NCBI GenBank assembly: GCA_019307065.1
Contig: JAFDKH010000009.1
Span: 1-51,323 of the forward strand
Source of the DNA: Deltaproteobacteria bacterium
Lineage (GTDB): Bacteria > Myxococcota > B64-G9
Reading direction: 5' to 3'
Length of the DNA stretch: 51,323 nucleotides
Shown: positions 1 through 8,787 of the stretch, one piece after another
Numbering within the stretch: the stretch's first letter is position 1
Layout of the letters: each line of letters begins with the position of its first letter
Notes under the pieces: generated by a model
What the model saw: only the letters and a program-made list of their open reading frames with translations
The model's database searches: none
Told to the model about the DNA's origin: nothing
Position numbers and translations under genes: made by a program

Positions 1-186
1 GCCTTCAAAGAACTGACCGCCAATCCCGATCTGTCCAAACTCGACACAAAGGACAAGTCGACCCAGCAGACTATCGCGGTGGCAATGCGCTTTTTACGCG
101 AAGCCAAAATCACCGGGAAACTGGAGCATCCCAATATTATCCCGGTCTATGAGCTCGGCCAGCGTCCCAACGGGAAGCTCTATTAG
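1..186 (+). pseudogene. N-lobe fragment of Ser/Thr protein kinase, ended by in-frame TAG
   Basis: Frame 1 is open from the window edge and encodes kinase N-lobe sequence. An AFKEL stretch may hold the VAIK-type lysine. It is followed by REAKITGKLEHPNIIPVYEL, a typical alpha-C/beta-4 region of bacterial Hanks-type kinases. The frame stops at TAG 184-186, just where related kinases read L-Y-[YF]-T-M. After the stop the same frame continues with TMRRVRGKTL and the rest of the kinase, with no shift. A single TAT/TAC-to-TAG change would restore one continuous gene. The fragment is therefore the 5' part of the downstream kinase, broken by a nonsense change, an assembly error or rare readthrough. 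Its true start lies outside the window. Confidence 0.75.
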
Positions 187-189
187 ACC

Positions 190-3120
190 ATGCGCCGGGT
201 GCGCGGGAAAACTCTGGCCAACGCTATGTCTGCCCATACAGACCTGGCCGGCCGAATGACTTTGCTCGGCCATTTCTTGGATCTGTGCAACGCGATCGCC
301 TACGCCCACAGCCACGGCGTAGTGCATCGCGACATCAAACCGGCCAACGTCATGGTCGGAGAATTCGGCGAAACCGTCGTGCTCGACTGGGGCATCGCCA
401 AAGTTCGCGGAAAAGAGGATCGTCGCGGCCAAGAACTGGCCCGCGAACTCGAGCAGCTTCAGGCGACTTCGATCAACCAGACCATTAACGGAGTCGCCCT
501 GGGGACACCGGCCTATATGAGCCCCGAGCAGGCCAGCGGGCTTATCGAGGAAATCGGTGAGCGCTCCGACATCTGGAGCCTGGGAGTCATGCTCTATGAA
601 CTGCTTACCGGCCAGCCGCCCTTCAAAGCGCCGACTCCAATGGCTGTACTGGTCAAGGTCCGCTCGGCCGAACCCCAACCGGTACTCGAGCTGCGCCCCG
701 ATGCACCACCCGAACTGGCCGCAGTCGTCCACAAGGCCCTGCAAAAGGACAAGCAAGATCGCTATCAGAGTGCCCAGCAACTAGCTAAGGACGTGCGCGC
801 CTACATGACCGGTGAACGCGTGCTGGCTTACGAGTACACTTCTTGGGAATTGCTCAAGCGCTTTGCGCGCAAAAACAAACGCATCATAGCAGTTGCGGCT
901 CTGTTGTTAATCACTGTCCTGGTTTCTCTGGTAGTGGTTTCGGTTTCTTACAAAAACGAATTGACCGCCCGCCAGAACGAAACTCAGGCCCGCAAGCGAG
1001 AGGAGCAGGCCCGCAACTTGGAACGCAGCGAACGGCTAAAAGCCTCTTACCACCTGGCCCAGGCCTACACTCGCGAAGCCGATCGCTTGCTGGAGAAAAG
1101 AATGTTTCTGTCCGGGAGGATCTACGCGGCCGCCGCACTGATCCATAACCCGGCCAATCCCAAGAGCCCCAACTATCAGGCGGATGTCACCGAGCAATTA
1201 CCCGGCAGTCGGGTTTTGACGGTTGATGCGGTTTCTCAAGTCTACCGCAGCGACCAGCGCCTGATTACCGGGCTGGTCCACAGTTTCCGATCGAGCGAGG
1301 CCGTCGCCCAGGCGGTCTTCTCGCCCGACGGCAAGGCCCTGGCGGTGGCCGACATGGCCGGCTACCTGACAGTCCGGAACGTACAAGAGACCAAGCAGAT
1401 CTACCAAGTCAAGGGCCATGACGACCGCATACAGGCAGTCGCCTTTTCGCCGGACGGCCGCCGACTGGCCACCGCCGGGCGCGAAGGTACAATCAAAGTC
1501 TGGAAATTCGGCCGGGACAAACCACTCTGCCAATCCAGGAAATCCGGGGTTTCATTTAGTTCACTGGCATTCTCACCAAACGGTAAGTGGATGGTATCGG
1601 GCGACAGCAAACGACAGGTGCTGCTTTGGGATTCCGCCCGCTGCAGGCTGAAATCCCGGCTGACTTTGCATAACGACCTGGTAAGCCAGGTGGCCTTCTC
1701 GCCGGACGGCCGCTGGGTGGCGAGTGCCTCCTGGGACAAAACCGCCCGAGTGCTTGATGCACGAACCGGCAAAGTGCGCCTGAAGCTGACCGGTCACACC
1801 GATGCGGTCCACAGCGTTGCCTTTTCGCCGGACGGCAAACGCCTGGCGACCAGCTCTTTCGACAAGACCGTGCGCATCTGGAACAACTCAGACGGTGTCC
1901 TGCAAGGAATTCTCAAAGGACACTTGGACGCAGTTTCATGCGCCGTGTTTTCGCCCGACGGCCGGCGGATTGCCACGGCCGGCCAGGATTCGACCGTAAT
2001 GATCTGGGATTCGAAGGCGGCCCGGCTGCTGGACGCCGTCCAGGCTCACCGCGAATCGGTCAATACGGTGGCCTTCTCGCCCGATGGCGGATTGCTGGCC
2101 TCGGCCAGTCTGGATCGGACTACCAAGCTTTGGTGGATCGCCGAGAAGCGAGCTCTGATCCGCCTCGATCACGACGACTGGGCTTACGGCATCGATTTTT
2201 CGGCTGATGGCCGTGTCATCGCGACCGGCAGCTGGGATAAAACGGTTCGCCTTTGGGACGCCAGGAGCGGCAAGCAACTCAAACTGTTGCGCGGCCATGC
2301 CTACGGCGTCTGGGCCGTGGCGTTTTCGCCGGACGCCAAGCGCCTGGCTTCCGGCGGATTTGACGGAGGCATCCACTTCTGGACTCTCGCCAGCGGCAAG
2401 TCGATCAAGGTTAAAAATGGCCAACCCGGCGGCCTGTATGATCTGGCCTACTCGCCGGACGGCAAGCTGGTAGCCACCGCAGGACGCGACAAGACCGCCC
2501 GACTCTGGAACCCGCAAAACGGCAAACTCGTCAGGGTCCTGGCCGGCCACGGAGATTGGGTTTACGGAGTAGCTTTCTCGCCCGACGGTAAGCGCCTGGC
2601 TACCGCCAGCGGCGATAAACTTGTCCGCATCTGGGAAGTCGCCAGCGGCAAACTGCTTGAAACTCTGGCGGGTCACAGCGACTGGGCAACCGGGGTGGCT
2701 TTTTCGTCCGACGGCAAGCTCTTGGCTTCGACCGGCAAGGACCGCCTGGCGATCCTCTGGGACCTCGAGACAAAAAAAGAGATCCGGCGCTTTAGCGGCC
2801 ACACCCAATGGGTCAATAGCGTTCGCTTCTCGCCCGATGATCGCTGGCTGGCTACCGTCGGCGACGACCGACTGATCGTCATCTGGGAAACCGCCAGCGC
2901 CAGACCCTTGCTGCGGCTCAGGGCGCTGCAAGGAGCCACCCGGGCGGTCTTCGCGCCAGATGGCCAGCGCCTGGCGGTCACCGATCATACCGCCATATTA
3001 ATATATCCGCTTAAAGATTCCTTCGAGGTAGCCGAACCCCAGACACTCTTAAGGGAGACCGAACGAGTATCCGGCCTGAAACTTACAGGGTTCGATCTTA
3101 AAGTGGTCTCGGGCCATTAG
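190..3120 (+). CDS. Ser/Thr protein kinase C-lobe, TM segment and 14 WD40 repeats
   Basis: This is the C-terminal part of a membrane-anchored Hanks-type Ser/Thr kinase. Visible kinase motifs are HRDIKPAN (residues 46-53), DWG in place of DFG (66-68) and GTPAYMSPEQA. A hydrophobic segment near residues 233-256 should cross the membrane, followed by a charged, coiled-coil-like stretch. The rest is 14 WD40-type repeats, each with a [AV]FSPDG motif and an ending like VRLWD, enough for two seven-bladed propellers. ATG 190 is only the first start after the TAG at 184-186. Starting there omits the ATP-binding N-lobe, so the product would probably be catalytically dead unless the TAG is read through or is an error. 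The substrate is unknown. The propellers are probably a sensor or scaffold. Confidence 0.8.
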   Translation: MRRVRGKTLANAMSAHTDLAGRMTLLGHFLDLCNAIAYAHSHGVVHRDIKPANVMVGEFGETVVLDWGIAKVRGKEDRRGQELARELEQLQATSINQTINGVALGTPAYMSPEQASGLIEEIGERSDIWSLGVMLYELLTGQPPFKAPTPMAVLVKVRSAEPQPVLELRPDAPPELAAVVHKALQKDKQDRYQSAQQLAKDVRAYMTGERVLAYEYTSWELLKRFARKNKRIIAVAALLLITVLVSLVVVSVSYKNELTARQNETQARKREEQARNLERSERLKASYHLAQAYTREADRLLEKRMFLSGRIYAAAALIHNPANPKSPNYQADVTEQLPGSRVLTVDAVSQVYRSDQRLITGLVHSFRSSEAVAQAVFSPDGKALAVADMAGYLTVRNVQETKQIYQVKGHDDRIQAVAFSPDGRRLATAGREGTIKVWKFGRDKPLCQSRKSGVSFSSLAFSPNGKWMVSGDSKRQVLLWDSARCRLKSRLTLHNDLVSQVAFSPDGRWVASASWDKTARVLDARTGKVRLKLTGHTDAVHSVAFSPDGKRLATSSFDKTVRIWNNSDGVLQGILKGHLDAVSCAVFSPDGRRIATAGQDSTVMIWDSKAARLLDAVQAHRESVNTVAFSPDGGLLASASLDRTTKLWWIAEKRALIRLDHDDWAYGIDFSADGRVIATGSWDKTVRLWDARSGKQLKLLRGHAYGVWAVAFSPDAKRLASGGFDGGIHFWTLASGKSIKVKNGQPGGLYDLAYSPDGKLVATAGRDKTARLWNPQNGKLVRVLAGHGDWVYGVAFSPDGKRLATASGDKLVRIWEVASGKLLETLAGHSDWATGVAFSSDGKLLASTGKDRLAILWDLETKKEIRRFSGHTQWVNSVRFSPDDRWLATVGDDRLIVIWETASARPLLRLRALQGATRAVFAPDGQRLAVTDHTAILIYPLKDSFEVAEPQTLLRETERVSGLKLTGFDLKVVSGH

Positions 3121-3150
3121 GCACCAGACCCGCAACTGCAAGGAAGGCAA

Positions 3151-4380
3151 ATGAGCAAAGTCGAACGGATCGAGTTGTATCATGTGAATGTCCCCCTGGA
3201 CGAACCGTTCTACCCCTCCTGGATTCCGGGCTATCCCCAAACGCATGTGCGTTTCACCGTAATCCGGGTAACCAGCGACGACGGAATTTCGGGAGTCAGC
3301 GCCGGGACCGCTTTTTCAAAAGAACGCGCGGGCTTGGGCGATCTAATTGGCGGGTTTCTTATCGGAGTCCAGGCCGATGACCTGGTGACAGTCCGCAAAC
3401 GACTTCGCGAGGCATCCTATCTCGGCTGGCGCAACTGGTGGATTGAGGGCGCTTTCTGGGACCTGCTCGGCAAGCTCAAGGGCAAACCGGTTTACAAGCT
3501 GTTACAAGACAAAGAAGAAACAGTCCGGCAGGCTAAGATATACGCTTCCAGTGGAGAAGTTCGCACAATCGCCGACCGGCGTCCTTATCTCAATGATATT
3601 CGCGACAAGGGAATCCAGGCCGTAAAAATCAGGGTCAAAGATCCGGCCCGCCGCGATGACGTGACTATATTAAAGGAGGTCCGTAAAGAACTCGGCGATG
3701 ATTTCATCATCGGAGTTGACGCCAACCAGGGCTGGCCGGTCTCCTTGTTCGACGAGACTCCAATCTGGGATCTCGAATACGCTACCGAATTCGGCAAGGC
3801 TTGTGATGATCTGGGCCTGGCCTGGATCGAAGAGCCACTCGACATGCACGACTTCGACGGCATGGCCGCCTTGAGAAAAAGAATCAAAACCCCGATCGCC
3901 GGCGGCGAACTACACGGCGACTGGCACGAAATCCGGGCCCTGTTCGATCACGAGTGCCTCGACAAATACCAACCAGATGCAACTTTCTGCGGCGGGCTGA
4001 CCGTCGCCAAGCAAGTCATGGCCGAATGCAGGCTGCGCAAACTGAAATACTCGCCGCATACCTGGACTTGCGGTATCGGCTTGCTTGTCAACCTGCATGC
4101 CTTTGCCGCCTGGGAAAACCGCGAGTTGCTCGAATATCCCTACGAACCGCCCGGCTGGGTGCCGGCTAAACGAGAAGGCATCATCCCGCCGATTGAAGTC
4201 AATCCGGACGGCACGCTCGACGTCCCCCAGGAATCCGGGCTGGGCATCCATATCAACGAACGCCTGCTGCGCAAGTACGGTAAGCGTTTTTACCTGGCTA
4301 CTCCGCTCAGGATTGCCGTCAAGACAATCCGAGAAAAGGGCCTCAAGACGGCTCTCGAGCTCAAACGCAAGAAATCTTGA
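3151..4380 (+). CDS. Mandelate racemase/muconate lactonizing enzyme family protein (enolase superfamily)
   Basis: A cytoplasmic enolase-superfamily enzyme of 409 aa, the normal length. The N-terminal capping domain spans about residues 1-125, followed by the TIM-barrel domain. Candidate catalytic residues are visible: K159-x-R161 (AVKIRVKD), metal ligands D190 (GVDANQGW), E227 (WIEEPLD) and E253 (GGELHG), and H303 (SPHTW). These enzymes abstract a proton alpha to a carboxylate with Mg2+. The substrate (acid sugar, dipeptide or other) cannot be assigned from sequence alone. The start is supported by an AAGGAAGG ribosome site just upstream. It follows the WD40 kinase by 30 bases and may be co-transcribed with it. 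Confidence 0.85.
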   Translation: MSKVERIELYHVNVPLDEPFYPSWIPGYPQTHVRFTVIRVTSDDGISGVSAGTAFSKERAGLGDLIGGFLIGVQADDLVTVRKRLREASYLGWRNWWIEGAFWDLLGKLKGKPVYKLLQDKEETVRQAKIYASSGEVRTIADRRPYLNDIRDKGIQAVKIRVKDPARRDDVTILKEVRKELGDDFIIGVDANQGWPVSLFDETPIWDLEYATEFGKACDDLGLAWIEEPLDMHDFDGMAALRKRIKTPIAGGELHGDWHEIRALFDHECLDKYQPDATFCGGLTVAKQVMAECRLRKLKYSPHTWTCGIGLLVNLHAFAAWENRELLEYPYEPPGWVPAKREGIIPPIEVNPDGTLDVPQESGLGIHINERLLRKYGKRFYLATPLRIAVKTIREKGLKTALELKRKKS

Positions 4381-4424
4381 TGTCGGTCGAGACCGGCACC
4401 ACTTCTTAATTGGAGGTTTTATAA

Positions 4425-5411
4425 ATGCTTGGCGACCTCGACTTGAAACGAATAAAGGACGGACTCGGCAATCTGGAAGTACCTTTGGAAATCATCTTCC
4501 ATCCCGATCAGCAAGATTCAGATCTTTCGAAGGAACTACTTAAAACCGCTAAGCAAATCGAACAAGCCGCGGCCGGATCGGTGACCGTCAAACATGGCTC
4601 GGGCGAAGGCCTGCCGGCCAGACCCGGATTGAGTCTGGCCTACCGCGGCAAGAGCAATATTCATTATCTGGCTATTCCCGAAGGACCCGAAGTGATCCCT
4701 TTCATCGAAGCCTGCCTCGACTTACCCAAGGGGGCCGTTGGTCACGACCAGGCCTGGGCCCAAACGTTGGCCGGCCTGAATCAGCCGGCCCAAGTGTATG
4801 TCTTCATGGCCACGACCTGCCCCAACTGTCCCAAGGCAGTCCAGGCAGCTATCAAGCTCTCTCAAATCAGTCATCAGATCGAATCTTTCATTATCGATGC
4901 CCAGCGTTATCCGGAGTTGGCCAAGCTTTACAAGGCCCAGTCGGTCCCTCTAACGGTCATCGATCAAGGTTTTTCTAAAATCGGAGTCATGCCGCCGGCC
5001 AGCCTGGCCGAGATCATCCTTGGCCGGGATCATGTGCAGTACCAAAGCCAGGTGTTTACATCGCTGGTTGAAACCAGTCGGCTCGAAGATGCCGCTAAGC
5101 TGGTCGTCGAAAAGGGTGCCGTTGGTTTCGTAGGCGCCTGGAACAAGAGCACGACTTCATCGCGAATGGGCCTTTTGCTGGTTGTTGAAAACGTCCTGGG
5201 CCAATCAGCGGATGCATTCAACGAGATCATCTCAGAGCTAGTAGCCGCAACCAAGAGCGAAGACGCAGCATTAAGAGGCGATACAGCTGACCTGTTGGGC
5301 CAGATTGGTCATGCCGACTGTGTCGCAATTCTAAAAACCCTGCTCGACGATCCCAACCCGGATGTGGCCGAGATCGCCCAGGACGGCCTGGACGAAATCT
5401 CGGCTGGCTGA
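4425..5411 (+). CDS. Two-domain thioredoxin-fold protein with C-terminal HEAT-like region
   Basis: A 328-aa cytoplasmic protein. Residues 1-115 look like a thioredoxin fold without a CxxC. Residues 120-205 form a second thioredoxin/glutaredoxin fold with the redox motif CPNC (132-135) and a typical cis-proline segment (SVPLTVID). This layout recalls protein disulfide oxidoreductases and the AhpF N-terminal domain. Residues 250-328 read as a HEAT-like helical repeat (LRGDTADLLGQIGHADCVAIL, then LLDDPNPDVAEIAQDGL), a protein-binding fold. Start ATG 4425 has GGAGG about 9 bases upstream. It probably acts as a dithiol-disulfide exchange protein; the partner is unknown. It stands 44 bases after the enolase-superfamily gene. 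Confidence 0.75.
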   Translation: MLGDLDLKRIKDGLGNLEVPLEIIFHPDQQDSDLSKELLKTAKQIEQAAAGSVTVKHGSGEGLPARPGLSLAYRGKSNIHYLAIPEGPEVIPFIEACLDLPKGAVGHDQAWAQTLAGLNQPAQVYVFMATTCPNCPKAVQAAIKLSQISHQIESFIIDAQRYPELAKLYKAQSVPLTVIDQGFSKIGVMPPASLAEIILGRDHVQYQSQVFTSLVETSRLEDAAKLVVEKGAVGFVGAWNKSTTSSRMGLLLVVENVLGQSADAFNEIISELVAATKSEDAALRGDTADLLGQIGHADCVAILKTLLDDPNPDVAEIAQDGLDEISAG

Positions 5412-5421
5412 CCGGCTTCCT

Positions 5422-5464
5422 GTGTCAACTCTCTGAAAAAATACAATAAAAAAGCTGTTGACAC
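5422..5464. promoter_or_regulatory. 8-bp inverted repeat GTGTCAAC...GTTGACAC upstream of the efflux operon
   Basis: GTGTCAAC (5422-5429) and GTTGACAC (5457-5464) are perfect inverted copies 27 bases apart. The right arm contains the -35 hexamer of the tetR promoter. The loop is too long and too A-rich for a good terminator, so a regulator site is the more likely reading. This is inference. Confidence 0.4.
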
Positions 5465-5485
5465 TTTTTCGAAGATTAGTAGAAT
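5458..5485 (+). promoter_or_regulatory. Sigma70-type promoter of the tetR-efflux operon
   Basis: TTGACA (5458-5463, 6/6 match) is followed after 16 bases by TAGAAT (5480-5485, 5/6 match). Transcription should start near 5492. Two TTCGAA palindromes (5468-5473 and 5489-5494), centred 21 bp apart, overlap the promoter and are candidate operator half-sites for autorepression by the TetR protein. Confidence 0.55.
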
Positions 5486-5536
5486 ATGTTCGAATCATCG
5501 AAAGCGTTAGTTCTTCAGACTATGGGAGTAGATTCA

Positions 5537-6154
5537 ATGGGCCGCCAAAAAGAAGAGAAAAAAGAAGCCATTCTCAACGCAGCTTTTGAGATCTTCAAGA
5601 AATACGGTTTGAAAAAGGCAACCCTGGACGATATCGCCCGGGAAGCCGGAATGGCCAACACATCTCTGTACTACTATTTCAGCAACAAAGATGACCTGTT
5701 CCAGGCGTTGATTCGAAGAGAATGCGAGTCGATGCTCGAACAGGAAAAAAAAGCGATTGCCGAAGCCCACAACCCTAAAGACAAGTTCAGTGCCAGTTGG
5801 ACAACTTTTAGATCAATGCTCGAGTACCATTTCGACTCTCTGTCGACTAACGAGTTTAAAAACCTGCGCGAATCGATCTGGGAGGCGCATGAGTTCGTAA
5901 ACAAATATCAAAATGAACACGAGCAGTTGATTAAGCAAGTGCTCCAGGCCGGAATCGAACAATCCGTTTTTAAAAAGTGTGACGTCGGCCTGGTGGCTAC
6001 ATCTGTTTCGGCCTGCCGCAAAGGCCTGTTTCAAGAGTTCATCGAAAGTGAAATGCCAATAGATCGCATGTCGAAAGTGATGGACTCGCTTTTGGACTTG
6101 ATCCTGCATGGCCTCGAAAACACAAGAGTGGGAAGAGTGGGGACGGAGGAGTGA
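5537..6154 (+). CDS. TetR/AcrR-family transcriptional regulator
   Basis: A 205-aa regulator. The N-terminal helix-turn-helix (residues about 5-55) shows the classic TetR pattern: AILNAAFEIFKKYGLKKATL, then DDIAREAGMANTSLYYYFSNKDDLF. The C-terminal ligand domain is divergent, as is usual. The longer reading from ATG 5486 is unlikely because that codon overlaps the -10 region. ATG 5537 has GGAG 8 bases upstream and gives a normal TetR N-terminus. The stop overlaps the start of the outer-membrane channel gene (TGATG), so it belongs to the efflux operon and probably represses it, with release by a pump substrate. Confidence 0.88.
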   Translation: MGRQKEEKKEAILNAAFEIFKKYGLKKATLDDIAREAGMANTSLYYYFSNKDDLFQALIRRECESMLEQEKKAIAEAHNPKDKFSASWTTFRSMLEYHFDSLSTNEFKNLRESIWEAHEFVNKYQNEHEQLIKQVLQAGIEQSVFKKCDVGLVATSVSACRKGLFQEFIESEMPIDRMSKVMDSLLDLILHGLENTRVGRVGTEE

Positions 6155-7563
6155 TGAAATCAGCATCTTGGTCGATCATGATAGTTCTAGTCTTTATCAG
6201 CTGGCCGGGCCCTGGCCTGAGCGAAGAAGGCCAGCCAAGCCAGCTGACGATTGAACAGGCGGTTGGCCTGGCCCTGAAACAAAGCCCCCAGATTCGCGGG
6301 GCTGATTTCGAAATCGCCGCTTTTGATGCTCAGCGCAAGATCGCCCGTTCGAGATTCGGCCCGGTCTTACAGCTCGAATTGCGGGCTCTATTCTACAATG
6401 CCCCGCCCTCAATCGGCGGGGGCAGCATGAGCGAAGAAGATCTGGCCGGCTTACAGCAGCTGGCCGGGACCGACCCTTTCGACAACGCCATGATTCAAAT
6501 GTTCAATGGATTGCCGTCAATGTTCGAAAGCGAGAAATACGATTTCAACACGACCGTCCGGGTCGTTCAGCCGCTGACCCAGCTTTATGCAATCTATCAC
6601 GGCTACAAGCTATCCGAGTTGGGCGTCGATGTAGCCCAGGTTGCCAAGACTCGCGCAGAAGACGACCTGGCCTACCGCGTTCGCGAAACCTGCCTTAGAA
6701 TCTTGCAAGTTCAGGCCGGTGTGCGCGCGCTCGAACAGGCCGAGCAGACGGTCGCCGTGCATGTCGAACGGGCCGGTCATTTTCTCGACTCGGGCCTGAT
6801 CGGACGCAATGATGTGCTCCAGGCCAAGGCCAGGCTGGCCGGCCTGCGCGGCGACTTGCTGGCCGCCCGCCATGGCGCCAAGCTGGCCCGGGCCAACCTG
6901 GCCATGCTGCTGGCCATGCCGGCCGACAGCCAAATCGAGGTTACCGAACCTTCTTTAAACCTGGATACTCACCAGAGCCTGAGCCTGGCCAAAGCTCAGG
7001 CCCTGGCCGCAGCTCAACGTCCCGAGCTTCAAGAATTGAATCTGAGAATGAACCAGGCCGATCACGGAGTCAAAGCCGCCTGGTCGGGGCACATCCCGCA
7101 GGTGAGCGCCATAGCCATGTATCAGCACAATGAAGGTTCGCTGATGAAACCGCCGGCCTGGACGGGCGGGCTGATGCTGACATGGAATGTCTGGGAGTGG
7201 GGAGCAACTCATTACGGGATCGAAGCAGCCGAAGCCAATCGTATGCGAGTCGCGACGGCCAAAGAAGAACTGATCCGCGGAATCCAGCTGCAAGTCCATA
7301 GCGCCTGGCTGAAAATCCAAGAAAGCCGCGAAAGGATCGAGATCGTCAAAACCGAACTGACCCAGGCCGAGGAGCAACTTAGAATTGAACAGGAACTATA
7401 CGAACAGCAACAGAACACTTCCACCGATGTGCTCGACGCGCAATCGCGTTTGACCGGGGCCCTGGTCAAGCGCGACAGCGCTCAGTACGAATACATGATC
7501 GCCCTGGCTGCTTTGCACAAAGCTCTGGGCCGTCGCGAAGCAATGTTTGGCGGGCCTGAGTAA
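6154..7563 (+). CDS. TolC-family outer membrane efflux channel
   Basis: A 469-aa outer membrane efflux protein with two OEP repeats. It starts with a Sec signal peptide (MKSASWSIMIVLVFISWPGPGLSE). Long amphipathic coiled-coil helices follow (about residues 150-260 and 340-460), for example the TELTQAEEQLRIEQELYEQ region and the C-terminal DVLDAQSRLTGALVKRDSAQ motif typical of TolC. It forms the trimeric exit duct for the adaptor and RND pump encoded next. ATG 6154 overlaps the tetR stop and has GGAGGA directly upstream. The in-frame GTG at 6151 is possible but sits too close to the ribosome site. Confidence 0.88.
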   Translation: MKSASWSIMIVLVFISWPGPGLSEEGQPSQLTIEQAVGLALKQSPQIRGADFEIAAFDAQRKIARSRFGPVLQLELRALFYNAPPSIGGGSMSEEDLAGLQQLAGTDPFDNAMIQMFNGLPSMFESEKYDFNTTVRVVQPLTQLYAIYHGYKLSELGVDVAQVAKTRAEDDLAYRVRETCLRILQVQAGVRALEQAEQTVAVHVERAGHFLDSGLIGRNDVLQAKARLAGLRGDLLAARHGAKLARANLAMLLAMPADSQIEVTEPSLNLDTHQSLSLAKAQALAAAQRPELQELNLRMNQADHGVKAAWSGHIPQVSAIAMYQHNEGSLMKPPAWTGGLMLTWNVWEWGATHYGIEAAEANRMRVATAKEELIRGIQLQVHSAWLKIQESRERIEIVKTELTQAEEQLRIEQELYEQQQNTSTDVLDAQSRLTGALVKRDSAQYEYMIALAALHKALGRREAMFGGPE

Positions 7564-7631
7564 TCCGGCCGTGGAAGAAACTCATGCCAACTATATATTT
7601 TGCAAAACAAATTAATCAAAGGAACAAACGG

Positions 7632-8771
7632 ATGAAAACCACTACGGCATTGAAAAATACAACCCAGATTGTAACCAGGCTGTCGACTATCTTGATGGCA
7701 ATTGCTATGTCACTCTACGCTTGCCAGTCATCCAATCAAGCAACTGGGCAGGCAACCCAAGCCAAAAAGTCAGGTGCTAAGCCGGCCAAAGAGGTTAGCA
7801 CTGTCAAGATCGATAAGACTAAGTTCATTTCAACTCTCAAGGCAACCGGGGTAGCTCTGCCGGTGCGCGAGAGCTATCTGTCTTTTTCTGTGCCCGGTCA
7901 TTTAAAAACCGTCCTGGTGGCCCCCGGCGACCGGGTCACCAAGGGCCAGGCACTCATGCGCCTCGACCGCGAAGGCTTCTCCCTTGGTGTCTTGCAAGCC
8001 GAAGCCGCCGTAGCGGCCGCCCAGGTCGGCCTGGATCAACTCAAGATCGAGATGGGGCGCTATGACCGTTTGATCAAGAGCAAGTCGATCCCGCGCGCCG
8101 CCTATGACAAAGTCAAAGCCCACCATGACGGAGCCGCCGCCCAGCACACCATGACCGAAGTTGCCGTCAAACGGGCCCGCAAAGCCCTGCGCGATTCCGA
8201 ATTGCGCGCGCCCTATGATGGAGTGATCAACGACGTTTTGAAAGAAGTCGGCGAGTACATACCCTCGATGCCCCCGACCATGGTGGCCAAAATCGTCGAC
8301 TCCTCGTCGCTGGAGGTTCAAATATTCCTGCCCGAAGCTGAAGCACCTTTTGTCAAGGTCGGCCAGCAAGCCAAAATCATGATCGACAGTGCTCTGGTAA
8401 AAACCCACGGCGAAGTAATTTTCGTATCAGATCGCATTCAACCGATGACTCTCAACTTCGAGGTTCGCATCCGGCTCGACAATCCCGAGGGTCAGATCAA
8501 GTCCGGAGCCTATACGCGCGTTGAGATCGAGCGCTCGGCTAAAGACGATGCTATCTTCGTGCCGCTGCGCGCAGTCATGCACGAATCCGACGGACAAGCC
8601 TTCGTTTTCGTTGAAAAGCTTGGCAAGGCAAGCCGCATCAAAGTCGAGTTGGGCGAATCGCGTGGCGACCAGACCTTGGTTACCTGCTGCCTCAAAGCCG
8701 GCCAGCAAGTTATCACATCCGGGCTGGCGGATATCTCAGACGGAGACCCAGTCACCGTCGAGACCAACTGA
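7632..8771 (+). CDS. RND efflux periplasmic adaptor (membrane fusion lipoprotein)
   Basis: A 379-aa HlyD/AcrA-type adaptor. From ATG 7632 the N-terminus has a lipoprotein signal with lipobox LYAC (Cys31), so it is probably anchored by lipid in the inner membrane. The family order is visible: a lipoyl half-motif (SVPGHLKTVLVAPGDRVTKG), an alpha-helical hairpin (about 130-200), the second lipoyl half (LRAPYDGVINDVLKEVGEYI), then beta-barrel and membrane-proximal domains. It bridges the RND pump and the TolC-type channel. AAAGGA lies 8 bases before ATG 7632. The upstream ATG at 7584 would add a polar extension before the signal and is less likely. Confidence 0.88.
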   Translation: MKTTTALKNTTQIVTRLSTILMAIAMSLYACQSSNQATGQATQAKKSGAKPAKEVSTVKIDKTKFISTLKATGVALPVRESYLSFSVPGHLKTVLVAPGDRVTKGQALMRLDREGFSLGVLQAEAAVAAAQVGLDQLKIEMGRYDRLIKSKSIPRAAYDKVKAHHDGAAAQHTMTEVAVKRARKALRDSELRAPYDGVINDVLKEVGEYIPSMPPTMVAKIVDSSSLEVQIFLPEAEAPFVKVGQQAKIMIDSALVKTHGEVIFVSDRIQPMTLNFEVRIRLDNPEGQIKSGAYTRVEIERSAKDDAIFVPLRAVMHESDGQAFVFVEKLGKASRIKVELGESRGDQTLVTCCLKAGQQVITSGLADISDGDPVTVETN

Positions 8772-8787
8772 GCCCGGGAGCCAAACT

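Noticed and set aside
184-186. TAG as pyrrolysine or general stop reassignment
   Set aside because: TAG ends several intact genes here (the kinase itself at 3118-3120, recQ, hemA, the OmpR-type regulator, the BMC gene), so the code is standard. A kinase is not a known pyrrolysine protein. A nonsense change or sequence error is simpler.
1936-2988. 350-codon antisense open frame under the WD40 region
   Set aside because: It mirrors the repeated codons of the WD40 gene, has no ribosome site and resembles no known family.
1300-3020. Repeated DNA words in the kinase gene as a CRISPR or satellite array
   Set aside because: The repeats are in-frame coding units of WD40 blades with variable spacing and sequence.
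5486-5536. Longer TetR N-terminus from ATG 5486
   Set aside because: The ATG overlaps the -10 element of the predicted promoter and precedes the expected transcription start. ATG 5537 has a ribosome site and a standard family start.
8521-8787. Extended RND pump N-terminus from 8521
   Set aside because: The extension overlaps the adaptor gene in another frame and has no pump homology. [13 protein letters not shown] is the standard start.
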